A DNA stretch of 64,000 nucleotides from Isoetes taiwanensis (taxonomy: Eukaryota; Streptophyta; Lycopodiopsida; Isoetales; Isoetaceae). A program made the position numbers and the translations under genes. The stretch lies in contig JAJEKV010000469.1 in NCBI GenBank assembly GCA_021234155.1, positions 1 to 64,000 of the forward strand, written 5' to 3'. This document shows positions 11,223-21,169 of this stretch, in pieces (position 1 is the stretch's first letter; the number at the start of each line of letters is the position of its first letter). The notes beneath the pieces were generated by a model. It was not told the origin of the DNA and made no database searches. It saw only the letters and a program-made list of their open reading frames with translations.

Positions 11223-11665
11223 TGTTGAGCTTGTCTTGGAGGGTCTAGAGGTGTTCGTGTTGCGTCTCGCTGGCTGCCTATAAGGTCTTTTGGACCGTGG
11301 CTGCCCTCTCTTCTACCTCACGTGGAATAGCGATAGATTTATGCGGGTCTCTGCTCAAACTATTCTACGCCTCGAGCTATGGTATCCATTCTAGCGGATA
11401 GGGTTTCGAGGGGGTGGTATGAAGATCGCAAGCTACTGCACTGTCTTCTTTGCCTTTCAACATGTGCTAAAGCGAAGGCCATCCTCAAAATTTGTTGGAT
11501 CTTGGTCTCCATCTTTGGAAATGTGTTGCTTTCCGTGGTAAGTTATTTTTGATCGGTGCGGGCGTGGGCTTGTCTCTCTTCATCAAAAGATGCAATCCGG
11601 GCTGTGTTGCCCTCCACCATCACTTGGATCGCTTCGGTGCTCCTCATGTATCACGGTTAGATGTA
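11000..11665 (-). pseudogene. Decayed coiled-coil ORF, probably a retroelement gag-like protein
   Basis: Read on the minus strand from about 11,650 down, one frame gives a protein-like series with heptad-style spacing: EAIQVMVEGNTARIASFDEE, ARMDTIARGVE, TREVEERAATVQKTL, LQDKLNNVQGHF and LAKEVEMASKLRGLEHRANT. Several stops are TAG where a glutamine CAG is expected from context, for example before FEQRPA, after VQKTL and in HEHL-stop-TLQDKL. This fits C-to-T change at CHG sites. No catalytic motif is seen. A coiled-coil gag or accessory ORF of an LTR element is the likeliest identity, but a host coiled-coil gene is not excluded. The 236-bp duplication repeats its last part. Confidence 0.4.
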
Positions 11666-11704
11666 GGCTGGTGAGGATGGATTCACGGCTTGCTGCTATG
11701 TGGG

Positions 11705-14145
11705 TGTATCACATGAGACCTAGGCACTTGATGGGGCAATATCGTGCTTATATACATATGCATATATGCATGGCATGTATCACGGCATGAGACAGGGGTT
11801 TTGTCTTTTGGAGAAAGGATTGTTGCTGAGCATGAAGGGGGAGCAATTTTGGGCAGTTTTGGAGCTGAAATTTGGAGCATCATATCTCGGCGACCCGAGA
11901 TCTTTTTAGCGTTTTTCTTTTCTTTGGAAAGATTTTGGTAAGATCTCTGGAATGGATCTGCTCGGCCGAAAAATCATCCTTATGAAAAAAGTTATGACAG
12001 AAATCATGATTTGGGTCAGAATTGACTGCACTATGTATCTTTTTACGTAGTTTGATTCTTGGAGCTAGAAGGTGATCTTTTGAGGGCATAAGCAGCGAGA
12101 AAGGATCAGAGGTCTATGCATGAAGAAATTCTGAGTTGAGGTTTTTGTGTTTGATCAATTGAGGTGCTACGAGCTGCTGTGGTTAATCTATACATGATTT
12201 TTGCATGTGCATATGATAAATTATGAAATTGTTGGAGACTCATAAGGCTATGGAAGGTAACAGTCAGCGGAAAAATATCACGGAAAGGCGAATTCTAAGT
12301 CAAGAAGGTCTGCAAAATTACTTGATAAAGTGCCGAGCTAGCTTGAATCCATAGAATTGGCATGTCTTGAACCTTCTTTCTTTGGGCGTCTACAAGTTTG
12401 AAACTAACCGATCACGTTTCTTTTTTTGTTGTTTATATTTGTTTGATTGATTTGTCTCTATATCTGCTTGGTTTAGTATTTTGTTGCTAACCTAAGGAGT
12501 TAATAAAAGAATAAACATTTGGAGTGGGGCTCAGTTGCCTTGCATGTGGATGGAATCAATGAAGATTGCCACAAATTGCTCAAAATAGTCACAAGAATTG
12601 TAATAGTAAGGAAATGCATTTGATTGTAATCTAACTAAATTACTATGAAATATAAAGATTGATAACTCTAAAATGGTAAAGAACCTGACAGATTGACCTC
12701 TAAGATGGCTCTTAAGTAGATCCTCCTTGGCACGATTGAAGAAGAATATGAGCATCTGGGTAGCTAATTGATAAGTTGAACATGAAGCTCAAGCATTGCG
12801 CCATCTGGGTTGCTTTGGCTTCTAGAGATGGAGCTATGGTTCAGGATCATGTGGCAAGGATTATACGCAGTTGCGGACATTAGATTATATTGATTTTTAA
12901 GTTAAAAGTGCTGGATTCCAAGTATGCTACATCGTCTTATTTGGGTCATTAGGTCTTCATCACTTGTTTAGCTTCTCGCCATGGTATTGGATGAATTGTG
13001 GAAGAATTACATGTAAGAAGTATGACAAGTTACTATGGTTACTTGGGTTTAATAGAAGCTAATGTGAAGTTGCATTCCTTATGGGGGAATTACCTTAGTG
13101 TAAGCTTGATCTTTGAGGAAACGCTAAGTATTGAACCAACTTAGATGTCATTGTAAAGAGCATTGAATAAGCTACTTCAACAAGTATAGGCAATGATTTA
13201 GGCACATATAGTCATAAATAATCTAACAAATGTCACATGTCTCAGTCTTTGCATTGTTCCACTGTTGGCTTGGTATTTTGATTATGTACTTGGAACCTCC
13301 GTGGTCGGGCTTCTAGGTTCGGTGGCCTAAGTTGCTCCGGCATGCTCATGTTCATCTGTGTTTCTCTTTTGGTATTCTTGTGCTCTGTAACACCCGGCAT
13401 AGTTCTCCTGGTGCTATGTCACCTCTATGACTCTATGGTAAGAGGTCCTCAGCTAGGCGTGGGAAATTTTGGGAAGGGTATCTTTCTGAGGTTCACCGCA
13501 CCAACTCGCCAATGGGGCATAAAATGTGAAATTTTGGCTAGGCATTTCTCTACTAGGGGCCACTATGTAGGTTAATTTGAGCTTCCCATTGTCCAGGAGC
13601 TATGTATCATGATGGTTTGGTGTTTTGGCTATGTTCTTTGCTTCTGATGTTCACGTTTAGTATTTCCTTGAATTATGTTGTCATTGTCTTAACACTGTAC
13701 TCACGTAGGATTTTTCGTCTGTATTTGTGCTTATCCAAAATTTCCAGAGTATTGCCATGCATGCAGTGGCAGCCAGGGATCCCCACTTAGTCACGAGAAC
13801 TAACCCCATTGAGTGCATGTGCAGTTAATCTGCAAGGTAGTGGTGGAGGGTTGATGGCATTGATGTAGCTAAGAATTGTGGTTGAATTTCGGAGTTAAAG
13901 TATTGGTTTAGCTTGCTTAACAGTTGTTCATACCTATATATTGAGAGTATTATGCATAGTGCATCATTTGAATTTTATATTGTTTGATGGATAATGGAAG
14001 TAATAAGAATGGATCATTTTTAGTTGCGAAATAGAAGATTAAACTCTTCACCAATACAATAGTTTTAGTAAAGTTTTTATATCCATTTAGATCTAGCCTT
14101 AAGTTTCTGAGTTGCCAAGAGGGTCAACTCGGCATGCTCGTCACA
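11705..14145 (+). repeat. 5' LTR of a tiny-interior LTR element (element 1)
   Basis: Starts near TGTATCACATGAGACC. It ends CGTCACA at 14,145, two bases before a perfect initiator-Met primer-binding site. Blocks near its start match the 3' LTR at 14,627: ACTTGATGGGGCA, GCATGAGAC, TTTTGTCTTTT and AGAAAGGATTGTTGC, then TTTGGAGC...TTTGGAGCAT, CCGAGATC and GTCAGAATTGACTGCACTAT. Homology is visible only over about the first 360 bp, so the 2.4-kb length depends on the same LTR running to 14,145. Nested insertions inside it are possible. Confidence 0.55.
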
Positions 14146-14626
14146 GTTGGTATCAGAGCAATGTTGGATCCTTGGGAGTTGACATGGCAAATTAGAGAGT
14201 CAGTTGAGGTAGTTGAGGTTGTGAAATTATGGTGCTAATGTTTTTTCTTTCAGAGGCATTTGGAGATGGTATCCTCAGAAGGAGGAGCAACATCTAGGGT
14301 TTTGTGGTTACCATGAAAGTATGGCAATGTAAAGTTGGTGGGGGAAGGACCCACTTCAGCAATGTAAAGTGGTGGGGGCAGGACCCATCTGGGTGTGTTG
14401 TAAAGTGTCACATGTCCGATAGGACGCTGCCTTGTGGCGTGACGTTAAAATCTCTTCTTCTTCTTCTTCTTCTTCTTATTAACAATGAGAGCAACTCTTG
14501 ATGGTGTTGAGGTATGAATTAGTGAATAAGTTGGCATTGCATATTGATTCAAATTGGCTGGAGGAATGCTTCACCAAATCTACGAGCCACCCATGAGGAC
14601 ATGGGTTTAAATTTAGAAGGGGAGAG
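14146..14626 (+). mobile_element. Internal region of element 1, 481 bp, no pol genes
   Basis: Bounded by the primer-binding site on the left and a polypurine tract AGAAGGGGAGAG (about 14,615-14,626) on the right. It holds two short tandem-like segments (AAGTTGGTGGGGGAAGGACC and AAGTGGTGGGGGCAGGACC, near 14,330 and 14,370), a CTT microsatellite (14,451-14,477) and CCCATGAGGACATGGGTT just before the tract. There is no gag, protease, reverse transcriptase or integrase motif, so the element must rely on proteins made elsewhere. Confidence 0.65.
14148..14159 (+). promoter_or_regulatory. Primer-binding site for initiator tRNA-Met
   Basis: TGGTATCAGAGC, an exact match to the canonical plant LTR-retrotransposon primer-binding site, two bases after an LTR-type CA end. 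It fixes the strand (plus) and the 5' LTR boundary of element 1. Confidence 0.9.
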
Positions 14627-15004
14627 TGTAACAGACCTGGGTACTTGATGGGGCAGTATACGTACTTATGTAAGTATGTACATATGCATGGCATATATGA
14701 AGCATGAGACCAGGGTTTTGTCTTTTAGAGAAAGGATTGTTGCAGAGCATGAAGGCAGCAAGCAATTCTGGTAGTTTTGGAGCCCGAACTTTAGAGCATC
14801 GTATCTCGTCGTCCCGAGATCCTTTTCTAGAGTTTTCCTTTTTCTGGAAAGATTTCTGAGTAAGATTTCCGGAATGGATCTGATCAGCACAAAATTCATC
14901 TGTATAAAAAGGTTATGACAGAAATAGTAATGCGGGTCAGAATTGACTGCACTATATATCTTTCTTATTTACAGGCCATTTCTCGATATTTTTTGTCTTC
15001 TATG
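14627..15004 (+). repeat. 3' LTR of element 1 (start), interrupted or divergent near 14.96 kb
   Basis: Begins TGTAACAGACCTGGGTACTT directly after the polypurine tract. It matches the 11.7-kb LTR up to about 14,960. Beyond that the match fades, and the copia element is inserted at 15,010. It also shares TTTGGAGC, CCGAGATC, GGAAAG and TTCATCTGTAT-type blocks with the repeats at 51.8 and 53.26 kb. Confidence 0.6.
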
Positions 15005-15009
15005 CAGTA

Positions 15010-15605
15010 TGTTGGATTAATAAAAAAAACAATTCCTTGCAAGGATGTAAGCTCAACACAATGATTTACTTGTACTTTCAATCTAGCAATATTAAATCAA
15101 TAAAACATCTTCAAGTACAAAAGCATCTAGTATCAAGAAAGCCAAGTTATGGTCATTCATTCCTTGATATGCTCAAAATCATTTCATCACTTTTACTCAA
15201 AGCAATGAGTACTTCCTAAGCCCAAACTATAGATCATCATCATCGAGAGCTCCGCACACCTCAAACCCGGCACCCCATTCCTATGTATCTCTTGCACGAC
15301 GGTTACGGCTAGATCTGAGTGACTCAGAATAGAAACCTCATCTACAGCTTATATCCCACATGCCAACAAAAGGAATATAGCGTTTTCATCAAGCACATAA
15401 AGCACATAAAGCACTTAAAGCACATAAAGCACTTATATGCATAAAAGCACTTTTCGGTTGTATACGAATCTTCAACACCTGTAAGACCATTACAACCCCG
15501 CCACTTTGCTTCTCATAGGTTGTTCTTGAAAGTAAAAATATATTCACTTTGCTTTGCTTCTCATGAATATAAGATGCATATAATATAACCTGATACACAC
15601 TAACA
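15010..15605 (-). repeat. 3' LTR of the copia element
   Basis: 596 bp, starting TGTTGGATTA and ending ACACTAACA on the plus strand. It contains a short tandem array of AAAGCACATA/AAAGCACTTA units near 15,390-15,440. The polypurine tract GAAGGAGGA (minus strand) is immediately outside, at about 15,606-15,615. Confidence 0.95.
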
Positions 15606-15612
15606 TCCTCCT

Positions 15613-16336
15613 TCATGTTATACTTATATGCATTATTTTCCCTTTTAGATAGCTAAATCTTGTCTCAGCTAGAGATTTTGTAAGCAAATCGCTAAGCGAT
15701 CTTGATCTGATATATACCATATTTACAAGGTCTTTTCTAACAGCCTCCACGATAAAGTGCATTTCAAGTTCTATATGTTTAGTCCTCTCATGTAGGATTT
15801 GGATTCTTTGATAAAGCAATGCAGCTTGTACTATCACACCAAATGTTGGTAGCCAATGATTGTTCAAATCCCAGTTCTATGATTAACCTTCTCTCCCAAA
15901 TAATTTCCTTTGAGCATAAAGTAGCAGCAGCATATTCGCCAAAGGCCTTTGGACATAGCTATGGCGGTTTGTTTTTGCATTTCAAGATATAGGGGCTCCT
16001 CCCAAAGATGACAAGATATCCCGAAGTTGACTTCCTTGTATCTATATCTCCTCCCCAATCGCATCACAAAACCCTTCTAATTCCAAGTTATTAGTTTTGT
16101 ATGCAACTCCTTCTTTCAGTACCTTTTAAATATCTTAAAAAAACTCGTTTCTTTGCAGTCCAATGTTCTCTGCCGGAGATTAGTGTTGTACTTTTGCTTA
16201 ACATGTTAACACTATGTGCAATATCAGGCCTTGTGCAATTGGCCACATATGCTAAACATCCAACCGGGGATCTATAAGGTCTTGACTCCATATCTTTTCT
16301 CTCACCTTCATTTTGTGGACACATACTTTCGATCAA
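15613..16336 (-). pseudogene. Copia reverse transcriptase end and RNase H, broken
   Basis: RNase H removes the RNA strand after reverse transcription. The frame at 16,091-16,336 has PYRSPVGCLAYVANCTRPDI, HSVNMLSK and HWTAKKRVFLRYLKGT, the usual end of copia RT. The frame at 15,864-16,067 is a decayed middle part. The frame at 15,613-15,867 has ERTKHIELEMHFIVEAV and SLSDLLTKSLAETRF, the typical final block, ending just before the polypurine tract. Stops separate the three frames. Confidence 0.9.
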
Positions 16337-16508
16337 CTTACACCCGTGTACAAAGGGGAGTTTTACATACTTTGCGGTCTTGCATGTTAAATCTTTTCAA
16401 CATGTCATATATTTGTTTCTTTTGGGTGAGCATTACTATACCCTACTGCCCTATTTTACGGCCATTTCAACACCAAGAAAATTTTTCAACTCTCCTAAGT
16501 CGGTCATT

Positions 16509-17284
16509 TCAAATCTTTGTCTCAAACAAATCTTTACACATATTCAAGCGGGTTGTTCCTTTAGCCACCATTATATTGTCATCAACATATAAGGCTAAGA
16601 CACACCATTCTTCTCCATCTTGAAACTTGTAAAGATTACCATCATTATCTAATTTAATAAATTTTTGCTCTCTTAAAAACTGTCCATGCACTTGTACCAT
16701 TCTCGAGGGACTGTTTCAAACCATACTTGCTCTCTCGAAGCTTCCAAACTTTGTTAGCTCCTGCTCAAAATCCGGGGCCTGCTTCATAAATATTTCTTCT
16801 TCTAAAGTTGCATTCAAAAATGCAGTCTTAACATCCATATGATGTACTTCTAAATCACATGCATTTGCAATTGCCAGTAACATTCTCACACTATTCATTT
16901 TGACTAATGGAGAAAAAGTTTCATCAAAATCCTGACCTTTTTTCTGTGAGAATCCTTGTGCCACCAGATCTAGCCTTGTATCTAGGTGTCTTTCCATCCA
17001 CACCTGTTTTTAATTCTGAATAGCCACTTGTTTCCAACAATATTCTTTCCACAAGGAATATCAACAAGTTCATATGTGTTAGTATTGTGAAAAGAATTCA
17101 TTTCCTCATTCATAGCATTTATCCATTTATCCTTATCTGCTGAATTTAATACATCCTCATATGTACTTGGAATATTTGGATCTAGATGAGTCGGGATCTC
17201 AAAAATACTATCCAGCTCTCCTTCTATATCTTGAAGTCTTTTACTCTTACCTCGAAGTTGTTCTACCATGAATTGATGGATCAA
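16509..17284 (-). pseudogene. Copia reverse transcriptase, broken over three frames
   Basis: Copies element RNA into DNA. In order: PSTYEDVLNSADKDKWINAM and KNIVGNKWLFRIK (16,982-17,284); LVAQGFSQKKGQDFDETFSP and HHMDVKTAFLNATLEEEIFM (16,716-17,003); and the catalytic LALYVDDNIMVA block (16,509-16,700), which keeps both aspartates. These are diagnostic of the RVT_2 family. The three frames abut at one- or two-base shifts. No key motif is lost outright. Confidence 0.95.
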
Positions 17285-17889
17285 CCTTGATATTTGCTTT
17301 GCAACCTTTCTGCCGATTGATTCTTTTTTTTTCGATGGTATGACAAAGGCGGTTGATGACTCGATGGCTCATTTGAAACACCTTGATTTTGGACTTGTGT
17401 TTCTTCTGAGTCACCTACTTCTTCATTGGTGTTCTCCTCAGCTTCTGCATTTATATTCTTAAGGTCATCTGGAGCATCATCATCATAATCAACCACTTTA
17501 GTACTTGACCTATTATTTTCAGCATTATCAACATTCGTTATGTTCTCAATAACTTCCTTTTGCTTGTTTTCCTTTATCAGAACTTTATACACTTGTGTTT
17601 CATCAAATGTAACATCCCTACTCACCACTACTCCTCTTGTGCTTGGATTATATAATCTGTAGGCTTTGGATTGTTTATCATACCCAACAAGGTAGGTAAT
17701 CATGGCCCTGTCATCCAGTTTCCTCCTCAGTTCTTCTGGAATGTGTGTGTAGGCCAAGCATCCATACAATCTTAGCCTACTATAATCCGATTGTCTTCCA
17801 CGACCAAAGCATATCGGGAATTGCACCTTGTATGCTCTTCGAAGGTAGGCTATTTTTGAATCATGGCGGCTTGTGCGGCCTCTTCCCAT
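17281..17889 (-). pseudogene. Copia integrase C-terminal and linker region
   Basis: A 202-codon minus-strand frame with LRLYGCLAYTHIPEELRRKL and YLVGYDKQSKAYRLYNPSTR, the conserved block at the end of copia integrase. An acidic, variable linker (DYDDDAPDDLKN, EETQVQNQGV) follows toward the reverse transcriptase. It overlaps the frames on both sides by only a few codons, as expected for one polyprotein cut by frameshifts. Confidence 0.9.
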
Positions 17890-18445
17890 AGGAAATTTGG
17901 AAGCCCGAAAATTTCAACATACTTCTTCTACAAACATTAAGCAAGGTTACGTTCTTTCTTTTCTGCAATCCCATTACGTTGGTGTGTATGCAAGTAAGTT
18001 GTCTTTTTATTCCTTTCATTTTGCAATATTGTTTAAATTCCCACGACAAAAATTCTCCACCTCAATGGGACCTCAAGCATTTGATCTTCGCGGTTTGAGT
18101 CTCAACTTCATTTACATATTGTTTGAACACTTCCATTGCCTTATGTTTTGTTCTCAAACAATAAATGTGAGTATGTCTACTAAAATCATCAATCGGGGTC
18201 ATGAAATATCTTTTTCCAGATAAGCCTGTTACATTCATAGGTCCACATAAATCAGTATGTACAAGGTCTAATAACCCTTGTGCCTTTTTGTTGGACCTTT
18301 TGAAAGCTAATCTACTATGTTTGCCAAGAGCACATCCGGGACATCTGATTTTTTCGGTTTCATTCAAGTCTGCTTCAATAAATCCTTTTTTTTTGCATAA
18401 AAGCTCAATAGTTTTGAATTTACATGACCAAGTCTTCCATGCCAT
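17861..18445 (-). pseudogene. Copia integrase: zinc-binding region and catalytic core, broken
   Basis: Integrase joins the cDNA to chromosomal DNA. The frame at 18,062-18,445 has the GAG-pre-integrase motif CPGCALGKHSRLAF, the first core aspartate in VHTDLCGPM, and the typical KRYFMTPIDDFSRHTHIY block. The second core motif, normally SDNGGEF, reads SH-stop-GGEF near 18,065. The core continues in another frame (17,861-18,049: WEFKQYCKMKGIKRQLTC). The third motif, NG-I-A-E, is readable only one frame over, near 17.97 kb. Expected DD35E residues are thus present or traceable but cannot be translated together. Confidence 0.9.
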
Positions 18446-18927
18446 GTATCAACCGATGGCATGGTTATAAGATTAAGACAAGTTGGTTCACAATGTATAG
18501 CTTCAAGTCCAAATAGATTTCCAATCCTTTTTTCCAATAAACTTCACTTTATTTCCAAGTAACACATTACATTGCAATCTCTCAAACACAACCTTATAAC
18601 CAAGGTCTACCAATTGAGCAATAGAAATTAAGTTTCTAACAAGTCCGGTACACACAAAACTTTTCTTAACACAACCTTCTTTCCTTGCAAATCAAATAAC
18701 TTTCGAGCATCCCACTATCTTTAATTTGCTTGAGTTCTCCATTCCCAAACCGAACATGTCCCTTTGGCTTCACCCTTACAATTTTTCAATAGCCTTGAGT
18801 TTGGGCCTTTGATTTTTCAGCTCTGAATCTAAAATGAGAACACCCTTGTCATGACATTTTTTCCTTTGAAAATAATTATTTGAGATGTTTACCTCAATAT
18901 CTTCATCGACTCTTCCTCCTCAGTTCT

Positions 18928-19900
18928 TTAACCATATTTAAGCTTGAATTTGTTTCTTCCTCCTCTGCTTTTTATTCTCGAATATTTCTTATCTTGTGCT
19001 TTATTTCTTTTTGGACTAGGGCACTTATTTGCCATATGACCCTTCCCTTCACAATTATAGCATACTATTTCTCTGTCTATCTTAGGGCGGTTTCTCTTCA
19101 AATGTCCATAATTTGTTACATTTAAAAACGAGGGACCTAACTTTCCTTTATCAAATAATTTCTTACCTCTTTTTGCCAAGATATAGAATTTACGCTTCAT
19201 CATCATCGCATCCTTCCCTTGCTCAAACTCATGCGAATCATTTTGATAGCATGCTCCTTTGACGACAACATTTCTTAAAAGAGTAGCAAGTTGTGAGTTA
19301 TGAGATACAGCTCTAGAAATGGCCAGCAATTGGTAATCTTCATTCAAGACAACTCCCCGCACCCTCAAAGGTCAAAGCAATAATAGACTCAAACTTCTCA
19401 AGAAATTCATTGATGTTGTCTTTTTCATAAAAGTTTTAATCTTCTCAATTGTTTTCCAAAGACATCAATTTGAGAGGATGATTTAACCTCAAAGTTATCA
19501 ATCATATACTTCCACATGTCTGTTTGGAGATTTACCTCTTAATTTTAACTTTATCGGTTTTCAACCTTGTTACTAATTATTGATTGTGCTTCCATAATTT
19601 TCGTTTTCTCTTCCGCGACTTGTCCCTCTAGTACTTGTACTACGGTTCCTCTTACATCTGCGGTTTAGGTTTGTGCACCACCACCGCAATGAGAACTAAC
19701 TGCGGCACTACCACTAGGCTGCTCCGGCACTTCCACTACTTGCTCGATTACCCGGTATTTGAATCACACAAGTACCATAAGTTCTCAAACTCCAATACTT
19801 CCTTTATTCCTTGCTTCCATAAGCTGGAATCCGCTATCTCCCTTAAACACCTCTATGGAATTAAGGAGATTAGCTCCAAACCGAATGTTGACATCTGCTG
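18928..19900 (-). pseudogene. gag: Copia gag (capsid/nucleocapsid), frameshifted
   Basis: Gag packages element RNA into virus-like particles. The clearest part is a 146-codon frame at 18,928-19,368 holding the CCHC zinc knuckle CYNCEGKGHMANKC (C-X2-C-X4-H-X4-C), followed by a lysine/arginine-rich tail. Upstream, up to the primer-binding site, the minus strand holds gag-like pieces (WKYMIDNFEVK near 19.5 kb, VQVLEGQVAEEKTKIMEAQS near 19.6 kb) in shifting frames with stops. A start codon cannot be chosen safely. The same polyprotein would continue through the protease region, which I cannot identify (18.45-18.93 kb). Confidence 0.8.
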
Positions 19901-19913
19901 GGTTGGAATTTTA

Positions 19914-19928
19914 TGGCTCACGATACCA
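19914..19928 (-). promoter_or_regulatory. Copia primer-binding site
   Basis: On the minus strand, directly after the 5' LTR end, it reads TGGTATCGTGAGCC. This matches the initiator-Met site TGGTATCAGAGCC except for a small change in the middle. Position and match show where minus-strand cDNA would be primed. Confidence 0.8.
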
Positions 19929-20521
19929 TGTTGGATTAAAAAAAAAACAATTCCTTGCAAGGATGTAAGCTCAACACAATGATTTACTTGTACTTTCAAT
20001 CTAGCAATATTAAATCAATAAAACATCTTCAAGTACAAAAAGCATCTAGTATCAAGAAAGCCAAGTTATGGTCATTCATTCCTTGATATGCTCAAAATCA
20101 TTTCATCACTTTTACTCAAAGCAATGAGTACTTCCTAAGCCCAAACTATAGATCATCATCATGAGAGCTCCGCACACCTCAAACCCGGCACCCCATTCCT
20201 ATGTATCTCTTTGCGGCGGTTACGGCTAGATCTGAGTGACTCAGAATAGAAACCTCATCTACAGCTTATATCCCACATGCCAACAAAAGGAATATAGCGT
20301 TTTCATCAAGCACATAAAGCACATAAAGCACTTAAAGCACATAAAGCACTTATATGCATAAAGCACTTCGGTTGTATCTGAATCTTCAACACAGCCAAGA
20401 CCATTACAACCTCCATCGCCCTTTGCTTCTCATAGGTTGTTCTTGAAAGTAAAAATATATTCACTGCCACTGCTTCTCATGAATATAAGATGCATATAAT
20501 ATAACCTGATACACACTAACA
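19929..20521 (-). repeat. 5' LTR of the copia element
   Basis: 593 bp. Same ends and same internal AAAGCAC array as the 3' LTR. Differences between the two LTRs are confined to short clusters (for example CTTGCACGACGG against CTTTGCGGCGG, and CACCTGTAAG against CACAGCCAAG). As the 5' LTR it should carry the promoter of the element. Confidence 0.95.
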
Positions 20522-20526
20522 CAGTA

Positions 20527-20815
20527 GAAGCTTTGAGACCAAGGTCAATGCATTTTTGTATTTGGAAAAATCGCATGTACATTTGAATTTTCAAAAAGCT
20601 ATCAAAAAGCTAATTGATATTGCATTAAAGTATTTGGTTAGCATATTGAGACATTTGGTTCAACTGCTCCACAGTTGACATTGAAGCTCTTAATTCTGCT
20701 TTCTGAAATAGGATCAACGAGGCAAAAGCTTCAGAGGCCAGAAAAAAGTGCATTGATGTAGCATTGTCTCTGCTTGAATGTTTATGGTGATTCGGGGATG
20801 GAGCATTATTTGACC
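20527..20815. other. Anonymous flank of the copia insertion
   Basis: Continues the pre-insertion sequence after the CAGTA duplication. No gene or repeat terminus seen. Confidence 0.5.
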
Positions 20816-20819
20816 CAGA

Positions 20820-21120
20820 CTATGTAACCAAGAGCTGTGTATAGCTCTTTGCACCAAATTGACAGGGCCAACTCGTTTGCATCCATTGTTAGCATGCAGA
20901 GCTTTTAGGGACATGGTTTTCCACTAAGACTACGTATTATCCCCATTGCATGCATAATGTATGTGATCGGATACTCAGAACCAAGGACTCTATATAGCTC
21001 ACCTGCACAAATTGACAGGGCCAACTCGCTTGCATCCATTGTTAGCTTGCAGAGCTTTTAGCGACATGGTTTTCCACTAAGACTCTGTATTGTATCCATC
21101 CCATGCATATGAATGCTACA
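20820..21120. repeat. About 155-bp tandem duplication
   Basis: The block containing AAATTGACAGGGCCAACTCG, TTGCATCCATTGTTAGC and GACATGGTTTTCCACTAAGA occurs at about 20,850-20,940 and again at about 21,007-21,085, in the same orientation. Divergence is about 10% by eye. No coding content recognised. Confidence 0.85.
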
Positions 21121-21169
21121 GCTATGCCTGACAGAACTTAGATGCCAAACCACCTATGCAAGGTTATAT

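Larger units (their letters stand above)
15010..20521 (-). mobile_element. Complete Ty1/copia LTR retrotransposon insertion
   Basis: A 5.5-kb element oriented on the minus strand. Long terminal repeats at 15,010-15,605 (3' LTR) and 19,929-20,521 (5' LTR) both start TG and end CA. The insertion is flanked by the 5-bp target duplication CAGTA (15,005-15,009 and 20,522-20,526). A primer-binding site lies just inside the 5' LTR and a polypurine tract just inside the 3' LTR. In between the order is gag zinc knuckle, integrase, reverse transcriptase, RNase H, which is the copia order. The LTRs are nearly identical outside about nine clustered differences, implying a recent insertion. Yet the coding region is split over about eight frames, so as written it is not autonomous. 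Confidence 0.95.

Noticed and set aside
16216-16623. 135-codon plus-strand open frame
   Set aside because: Antisense to copia reverse transcriptase and RNase H motifs; a shadow frame.
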